Notes under the pieces: generated by a model
The model's database searches: none
Told to the model about the DNA's origin: nothing
What the model saw: only the letters and a program-made list of their open reading frames with translations
Origin: an uncultured Eggerthella sp.
Lineage (GTDB): Bacteria > Actinomycetota > Coriobacteriia > Coriobacteriales > Eggerthellaceae
Assembly (NCBI GenBank): GCA_900548955.1
Contig: URMQ01000077.1
Span: forward strand, 1 to 7,199
DNA: 7,199 nucleotides
Direction of reading: 5' to 3'
Made by a program: the position numbers and the translations under genes
Part shown: piece after piece, positions 6,453 to 7,199 of the stretch
How positions within the stretch are numbered: the stretch's first letter is position 1
How the letters are laid out: every line of letters begins with the position of its first letter

Positions 6453-7199
6453 ATGATTGCTTCGATTCCCACTCCTGCCCTAGGATTTATTGGAAGGAAA
6501 AATTCTGGCAAAACTACCTTGCTAGAAAAAGTTATCTCCGAATTAACCGCACGTGGGCTTAAAATAGCTACGGTAAAACATCACGGACATCCTGATTTTG
6601 ATATAGATATTCCAGGACGTGATTCCTACCGTCATCGCATGGCAGGCGCTCAAAGCACCACTATTTTTTCCGACGTTCGCTTTGCTCAAGTAACTGAACT
6701 ACATAATCCCCTTTCATGCGAAGATGTACTAGCGCACTTGTCAAACTACGATATTGCTCTAGTTGAAGGATTTAAAAAAGCCGACATCCCTCACATCGAA
6801 CTGTTTCGTTCTGGAAACACAAGAGACGAAGCGGTAGTAGAATCTTCCATCGAAGCATGGGAAAACGCCAAAGAGCACAATCTTTCCCTTCCTGTTGCCA
6901 TCGTTTCTAATATTTCCCGCATTCAGTCAGCAGCAAGCACTTTAGATATTCCTTGCTTCGATTATGAAGAAATACCGAATCTGTGCACCTTTATTCAAAC
7001 AAATTTTGCACGACCTCACCTAAGCATTGTTGTGCAAGCTGGCGGAGAATCTAAACGAATGGGCACGCCGAAAGATACCGTTTTATTTATGGGGCGCCCT
7101 CTGATCATGCACACGTTAGCAAAAGTTGCGCCTCTAGCAAACGACAGGTGTTCGTCGATGGCGCCGATGCCGTCTTTCCAGAGCAGCTCTTTCCATTCG
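6453..7199 (+). CDS. mobB: MobB-MobA fusion for MGD synthesis (3' end cut; apparent frameshift near 7120-7140)
   Basis: Residues 1 to about 185 are MobB, a GTP-binding adaptor for molybdopterin guanine dinucleotide synthesis: P-loop GRKNSGKT (14-21), VKHHGH (41-46), the DIPGRDSYRH switch-like stretch (52-61) and LVEGFK (103-108). From about residue 190 a MobA-type nucleotidyltransferase begins: IVVQAGGESKRMGTPKD (192-208) matches the LAGGxSxRMGxxK nucleotide-binding motif, with Gln in place of the usual Leu, followed by FMGRPLI. MobA transfers GMP from GTP to molybdopterin, giving the MGD that DmsA needs. After LAKVAPLA the reading frame turns into a Ser/Met-rich tail unlike MobA, whereas the -1 frame from 7136 reads SKRQVFVDGADAVFPE, which fits. 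The frame stays open to the window edge, so the true C-terminus is unseen. The ATG has a modest AGG (6442-6444) upstream; the gap to the MoaE-like gene is 28 bases. Confidence 0.87.
   Translation, partial: MIASIPTPALGFIGRKNSGKTTLLEKVISELTARGLKIATVKHHGHPDFDIDIPGRDSYRHRMAGAQSTTIFSDVRFAQVTELHNPLSCEDVLAHLSNYDIALVEGFKKADIPHIELFRSGNTRDEAVVESSIEAWENAKEHNLSLPVAIVSNISRIQSAASTLDIPCFDYEEIPNLCTFIQTNFARPHLSIVVQAGGESKRMGTPKDTVLFMGRPLIMHTLAKVAPLANDRCSSMAPMPSFQSSSFHS

Noticed and set aside
1..7199. CRISPR arrays, tRNA or rRNA genes, insertion sequences
   Set aside because: No regularly spaced repeats, transposase-like coding sequence, terminal inverted repeats or tRNA-like sequence was seen; nearly all of the window is accounted for by the called genes.

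Overview
The window holds a membrane-bound DMSO-reductase-type respiratory module and, divergently transcribed from it, a cluster of molybdenum-cofactor and iron-sulfur accessory genes. The organism is probably an anaerobic, menaquinone-using bacterium. By eye the base composition is moderate to slightly AT-rich. A Dms-type reductase with its own TorD-family chaperone, beside a MoaE-like protein and a MobB-MobA fusion, recalls class Coriobacteriia (Eggerthellaceae and relatives) from memory. That placement is a low-confidence inference.

Minus strand, read right to left: dmsA (4406-1911, Tat-exported catalytic subunit with a [4Fe-4S] cluster and a bis-MGD site), dmsB (1897-1277, GTG start, four [4Fe-4S] clusters), dmsC (1273-416, eight-helix quinol-oxidising membrane anchor), a 10-bp GC-rich hairpin (351-326), then a TorD/DmsD-family chaperone (297-1) that runs off the window. 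The gaps are 13, 3 and 118 bases, so dmsABC reads as one tightly coupled operon, with the chaperone probably in the same transcript beyond the hairpin.

The 311-base divergent intergenic region (4407-4717) holds a perfect 7-bp dyad (TTATTCT-N6-AGAATAA), candidate promoters facing both ways, and a possible dmsA leader with a 7-codon upstream ORF and nested inverted repeats touching the dmsA ribosome binding site. These regulatory readings are inferences.

Plus strand, left to right: a 398-residue polyferredoxin-like protein (4718-5914) with Fe-S motifs at both ends and a cysteine-bearing middle; a 162-residue MoaE-like protein (5936-6424) that seems to lack one expected catalytic lysine; and a MobB-MobA fusion (6453 to window end) whose MobA part appears frameshifted near 7120-7140. 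Gaps are 21 and 28 bases, consistent with one operon.

Together: DmsC oxidises menaquinol, DmsB passes the electrons on, and DmsA reduces DMSO or a related S- or N-oxide. The TorD-family chaperone would hold apo-DmsA until cofactor insertion. MobB/MobA supply the guanylation step that makes MGD, the cofactor DmsA needs. The polyferredoxin and MoaE-like protein are accessory genes of unproven function.
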